From Artemia franciscana (lineage: Eukaryota; Arthropoda; Branchiopoda; Anostraca; Artemiidae), in assembly GCF_032884065.1 (NCBI RefSeq), contig NC_088872.1, positions 32,460,917-32,524,916 on the forward strand: DNA of 64,000 bases. Reading direction: 5' to 3'. Within the stretch, counting starts at the first letter, position 1, and each line of letters starts with the position of its first letter. The position numbers and the translations under genes are program-made. The notes beneath the pieces are model-generated. The model did no database searches and was not told the origin of the DNA. It saw only the letters and a list, made by a program, of their open reading frames with translations. Positions 61,978 through 64,000 of the stretch are shown piece by piece.

Positions 61978-64000
61978 ATGCCAGCAATCTCATTCAAATC
62001 AATATTTAATATACAGAATGGATCAAGCTGTCAAAATCATATGCAGTTTACTGATCCTATTAATTCAAGTATGTTTTGTCAATGTGTATCTGACATAGAG
62101 GTAGAAATAGACGACATAAAATTCTGCGCTTGCTCAGATATTTCTATTATCACGGACATTAAAGATACTTATACGCTAGTGAACGGTAAACTGTTGCGTC
62201 AAAAAACTTTTAGTGTAGCTGAAGATGAAACATACTGCCAATGCACATCGTCCAAATTTATATGCAGTGATTTCCTTATTTGTTCAAATTTAAGATGTTT
62301 AAACAATAGAATGGTTGATCTTGTTACCTCTAGAAGAGCACTGCGTCCCTTTAGACACGTTTATGTAGATGGCGAAAACACTTGTCCAAGGAGTCCATCC
62401 ATAGCAAGTGTCACTGAGTTGATTCATTTCAAAAAAGCAAGTAAAAATCAACTAAAGAAAGGTGCAAAAGCTCTACGTGATCCAAGTTATAATTCAACTC
62501 TAGAATGGCTGAAAAATTGTAACCTCGTTGAATCATTGTCGCAAAATATGAGACAAGAACGTTCAATCTTGTCTCCACTCAGATTTCCTCAGTATTCTAA
62601 ATCTACTAGAATTGTGGAACGCTTAGCCAGAAAACGTAAGAAAAGTAGCGCAAAAAGTAAAAAAGAACAAACGCCACATTTGGAAGAAAACCAAGAAATT
62701 GGCTCAAAAGTTTCATCTGTAATTGCCAATAATTATCAAAAACAAACTTTTGAAAAAGAAAAGGAGAGTATAAAAACATGCCGTGGATATAAAACTTTAA
62801 CCGACGTTTCAAAAATATCAACTAGTAAAAAATTTGGGTTGACTTACGATGAACTTCGTAAGCTTAGAAATAAAATTACTAACGAACGAAATACTGGAGA
62901 AGTTTCTAGCCCCAAACAGCAAAGAAACCAGAAGTGTGCAACAAATAAGTCAATTGTATCATCATCAATGGGTACCAGTAAAGACTCCACGGGGATTATC
63001 TCCATCTTAGAATTGAAACAAAAGTTAAAGGGCTTTAACTTGAGAAATAAAGAAAAGATTGCCACAGCGGGATCCTTTTCAAACAAATTACCACCTACAG
63101 TTGACGTTAGCCTGTATAGAAGTTCCAGCAATGAAAGAGAAAATGGCTCAGAAAAAAGCGAAGCTGAGAAAACCCAGCCTCTAGAGAGTCGTGAATCTTT
63201 TCTTCCGAATAAAGAATGCATGCAAGAAACGCTCAAAGCAAAAACTTGTGGAAGGGAATTTTCAAGACATTATTACTTTGAAAATCACCAAAGGGGATCT
63301 TTGGAAAATATAAGGGACCAAAATCAACCCGTAAACAAGCAAAAAATAAAAGGTCTACATGCGAAAAAAACAAAAAACCTTGCAAATTATGACCTCGAAG
63401 GTCAACCGAAAAACAATGATGATTTCAGATCAGAGATGGATGAATTGAGACAGCATGAGCGTCAACTTATGGAGCCCTCAAATCATTCTAGTGAAGTACT
63501 CTGTTCTTTAAATTCAACTCGTAATGATTCTTGTGAGTTTCCTAGAAGAAGTTTTCCTCAAAATTATGTAGATAAAAACTCAGTTTTGGGAAATCCAATC
63601 TCTAGTTCACTAAAGAGAAGAGTAGAGCCAATTGATTATGTGGGAAACATTGTTCCAGTAAAATATAAAAGTAAGCATCCTATGGAGAGTCAGATATGCT
63701 CAGATGGTAACTTAAGGAAACTTTGGCTACGAAAGTCTACCGGGAAGATTATCAATGACAAAGAGGTAATTGAAAAAATAGGAATGGAAAATATTGGTTC
63801 AAAGAAACTGAATAGTTGTGCTCAAGGCCACCTCTCGAAGCAAAAACTACGTAACATAAATACAGGACAACGTCATAATAGAACACAAGGGCAAACTAAT
63901 ACAGAACTGGTAAAAAGCAAGCAAGAAAAGAAAGATGCTCCAAAGTATAATAAACAAAAGCCTACGGCTGGCTCACCTGGTGCAAAATCATGCCATTTTA
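61978..64000 (+). CDS. Large unrecognised protein, partial (runs off the right edge)
   Basis: An open frame of 674 codons with no stop from the ATG at 61978 to the window end. The frame is open back to 61750, but similarity to coding sequence appears to start at a good acceptor (ATTTTACAG, exon start about 61962), so this is probably an internal or first coding exon; an in-frame ATG at 61810 is an alternative start. I do not recognise the family. Residues 18-107 are Cys-rich, with three aromatic-Cys-x-Cys pairs (34/36, 50/52, 87/89) followed by Cys96, Cys102 and Cys107; the last block weakly recalls a von Willebrand C-type pattern. Residues 216-229 are strongly basic (ARKRKKSSAKSKK) and could be a nuclear signal. 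From about 220 onward the protein is Lys/Ser/Asn/Gln-rich, without membrane segments, and probably disordered. Codon use is even, and the antisense strand has only a chance open frame. Real coding is likely; the function is unknown. Confidence 0.8.
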   Translation, partial: MPAISFKSIFNIQNGSSCQNHMQFTDPINSSMFCQCVSDIEVEIDDIKFCACSDISIITDIKDTYTLVNGKLLRQKTFSVAEDETYCQCTSSKFICSDFLICSNLRCLNNRMVDLVTSRRALRPFRHVYVDGENTCPRSPSIASVTELIHFKKASKNQLKKGAKALRDPSYNSTLEWLKNCNLVESLSQNMRQERSILSPLRFPQYSKSTRIVERLARKRKKSSAKSKKEQTPHLEENQEIGSKVSSVIANNYQKQTFEKEKESIKTCRGYKTLTDVSKISTSKKFGLTYDELRKLRNKITNERNTGEVSSPKQQRNQKCATNKSIVSSSMGTSKDSTGIISILELKQKLKGFNLRNKEKIATAGSFSNKLPPTVDVSLYRSSSNERENGSEKSEAEKTQPLESRESFLPNKECMQETLKAKTCGREFSRHYYFENHQRGSLENIRDQNQPVNKQKIKGLHAKKTKNLANYDLEGQPKNNDDFRSEMDELRQHERQLMEPSNHSSEVLCSLNSTRNDSCEFPRRSFPQNYVDKNSVLGNPISSSLKRRVEPIDYVGNIVPVKYKSKHPMESQICSDGNLRKLWLRKSTGKIINDKEVIEKIGMENIGSKKLNSCAQGHLSKQKLRNINTGQRHNRTQGQTNTELVKSKQEKKDAPKYNKQKPTAGSPGAKSCHF

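Noticed and set aside
62844-63236. Minus-strand frame of 130 codons
   Set aside because: Antisense shadow of the long plus-strand coding frame, which has better composition and no stop over 2 kb.

Overview
This is a 64-kb piece of an AT-rich, intron-containing, repeat-dense animal genome. Spliced genes with kilobase introns, decayed LINEs, a tRNA-derived SINE, a mariner remnant and many satellite-like arrays point to an invertebrate. I lean towards an arthropod, possibly a branchiopod crustacean, from the general look of the dispersed repeats, but this is a low-confidence inference. There are no operons, and most short open frames are chance.

Two host genes are supported. (1) TRAPPC2 (sedlin), a TRAPP tethering-complex subunit, lies on the + strand as three coding exons (39964-40050, 48379-48615, 51932-52030). 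They join in phase 0 to give exactly 140 residues, the length of the human protein. Intron 1 (8.3 kb) is packed with repeats, a 1.1-kb minisatellite and two nested LINEs; intron 2 (3.3 kb) holds an inverted satellite array with a mariner transposase tail. (2) A long open frame on the + strand runs from 61978 off the right edge: 674 codons without a stop, with a Cys-rich N-terminus and a basic, Ser/Lys-rich, probably disordered remainder. I could not assign it to a family. Because it has no stop in the window, it is easily missed.

Layout: 1-2.1 kb featureless AT-rich; 2.1-10.8 kb MITE-like inverted repeats and two satellite-like families, here called A (about 230-bp units carrying TAG trinucleotides) and B (about 300-bp units); 10.8-14.7 kb mostly unique; 14.7-17.15 kb a MITE abutting a 2.1-kb element of about 295-bp tandem units with short terminal inverted repeats; 17.9-20.7 kb a dead minus-strand LINE; 20.7-27.3 kb two fold-back elements and a CpG-containing island with two cAMP-response-element palindromes and a CACGTG; 27.4-29.8 kb an A-B / B'-A' palindromic array plus a LINE piece; 31.3-34 kb a LINE 3' end and a 263-bp repeat; 34.4-36.6 kb A then B arrays; 38.5-39.4 kb a LINE ORF1 with zinc knuckles; 39.9-52.0 kb TRAPPC2; 53.3-56.1 kb a SINE and minus-strand RTE-like LINE pieces ending at a 223-bp TA microsatellite; 56.3-61.9 kb mostly unique; 61.9-64 kb the second gene.

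The most interesting signal is the A/B family. In at least two places it is arranged as A-B followed by inverted B'-A', as in fold-back transposons. The B side ends at a short palindrome that differs between copies by paired, compensating changes in its stem.
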